Source: Paracoccaceae bacterium
GTDB lineage: Bacteria > Pseudomonadota > Alphaproteobacteria > Rhodobacterales > Rhodobacteraceae
Direction: 5' to 3'
Length of the DNA: 45,775 bases
Assembly: GCA_016936395.1 (NCBI GenBank)
Contig: JAFGXY010000062.1
Location: 1-45,775 of the forward strand
The position numbers were made by a program, and so were the translations under genes. Every line of letters starts with the position of its first letter. Position 1 is the first letter of the stretch. Below, one piece after another: positions 44,959-45,775 of the stretch. Below the pieces are notes generated by a model. The model was given only the letters and a program-made list of their open reading frames with translations. It did no database searches and was not told the DNA's origin.

Positions 44959-45775
44959 TATCGCTCGGTCAGCTTCAACTCGATCCGCCGGTTTTGCTGA
45001 CGCGCCGTCTCATCCGATCCCGCCGCCACGGGTCGGTATTCGCCAAAGCCGGTGGCAGCAAGTCGTTCAGGCGGAAAGCCCAATTGATCTTGCAAGAACC
45101 GCACCACTGACAGCGCACGGGCCTGAGACAGTTCCCAGTTGTCGGCAAAGTCTCCGACCCCCGACAAAGGCACATCATCGGTATGGCCATCGACGCGAAG
45201 GATCCAGTCGATGCCGGGCGGTATTTTCGCCCGCACCTCGTTGAGAATTTCCACCACCCCCGCAATCTGGGTCCGGCCTTCGGCGGCAAGGTCGGCCGAG
45301 CCGGGCTGGAACAGCACCTCGCTGGAAAACACGAACCGGTCGCCGACCACCCGGACGCCGTCCCGTCCGGCCAGAAGCTGGCTGAGTTGGCCAAAGAAAT
45401 CCGACCGGAACTTTTCAAGGTTCTGGTTTTCGGCTTCCAGCCGTGCGCGTTCGGCCTCTTCCAACTCGGCTCGGCGTTTTTGTTCGGCAGCAACCTGGGC
45501 AAGGGCGGCGTTCAATTGGTTGCCAAGCGCTTCCAGTTGCACTTTGGCGCTGCTGTCTTTGGCCTGCGCTTCTTTCAGAATTGCCTGAAGCCCACCCAAT
45601 TGTGCCCGCAAGGCCGTGATCTGTTCGTTCAGCAGCGCCACCCGCTGTGCGGCCTCAATCGACTTGGCCTGTTCTGCGGTCAATGCCTGCTGCGCGGCGG
45701 CAAGTGCGGCGGCGCGGCTGTCGCCCGCCTGCGCGGCCTGTGCGGCCTCGGTCTGGGCGGCGGCCAACAGCAGCA
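44958..45775 (-). CDS. OmpA/MotB-like peptidoglycan-binding protein with coiled coil (5' end outside window)
   Basis: At least 272 residues are visible, and the gene runs off the right edge. The N-terminal visible part is a long Ala/Gln/Glu-rich coiled coil (about 130 residues). The C-terminal OmpA-like domain has FSSEVLFQPGSADL, then ILRVDGHTDDVPLSG with the diaminopimelate-contacting NWELSQARALSVVRFL, and ends NRRIELKLTER. Such proteins anchor to the cell wall from the inner membrane. In related bacteria this type often follows a MotA/TolQ/ExbB-like gene, which would lie beyond the window. Confidence 0.9.
   Translation of the reverse strand, partial: LLLAAAQTEAAQAAQAGDSRAAALAAAQQALTAEQAKSIEAAQRVALLNEQITALRAQLGGLQAILKEAQAKDSSAKVQLEALGNQLNAALAQVAAEQKRRAELEEAERARLEAENQNLEKFRSDFFGQLSQLLAGRDGVRVVGDRFVFSSEVLFQPGSADLAAEGRTQIAGVVEILNEVRAKIPPGIDWILRVDGHTDDVPLSGVGDFADNWELSQARALSVVRFLQDQLGFPPERLAATGFGEYRPVAAGSDETARQQNRRIELKLTER

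Overview
The window looks like a chromosomal segment of a GC-rich alphaproteobacterium of the order Rhodobacterales (Rhodobacter/Gemmobacter/Paracoccus-like). This rests on the protein families and gene order: an atpHAGDC operon beside an H-type lectin gene and prs, a groESL operon behind a perfect CIRCE element, and an acs locus with the two-part VC_2705-type symporter and a DUF294 protein. No rRNA, tRNA or CRISPR array was seen.

Layout. Positions 1-86 are the 3' end of an IS66-family insertion sequence whose other end lies outside the window. Positions 221-10242 are an accessory surface-glycan region. It holds a leftward set (160-residue unknown protein, glycosyltransferase/RgpF protein, two sulfotransferases), a divergent sugar-nucleotide epimerase, a secreted RTX calcium-binding protein and a third sulfotransferase. 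One of these genes is visibly AT-rich, and the intergenic spaces are full of palindromes and short repeats.

Positions 10329-20179 are one leftward gene train: acs, adk, DUF4212 small subunit, sodium/solute symporter, cNMP/CBS/DUF294 nucleotidyltransferase, a two-helix membrane protein, a single-domain response regulator, and a membrane PAS/degenerate-kinase protein ending in a DnaQ-type exonuclease. Uptake of acetate (or a similar short acid), its activation to acetyl-CoA, AMP recycling by adenylate kinase, and a signalling output appear to be packaged together. This is the most system-like locus in the window.

Positions 20762-24897 hold a HugZ-like protein facing a leftward pair, a glycosyltransferase and a large beta-helix protein. 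Next comes groES-groEL (leftward, CIRCE). A rightward housekeeping run follows from 27209 to 33266: TraB/GumN protein, Mn-dependent pyrophosphatase, HAD hydrolase, MaoC hydratase, ribF, a YcgN-like protein and ltaE. Then come a leftward DsbA-type isomerase and rightward prs.

Positions 35080-40402 hold an H-type lectin gene interrupted by an in-frame TAG and the leftward F1 ATP synthase operon. The right end has a methyltransferase divergent from a glyoxalase II, clpA with a clear terminator, and the 3' part of an OmpA/MotB-like gene running off the edge.
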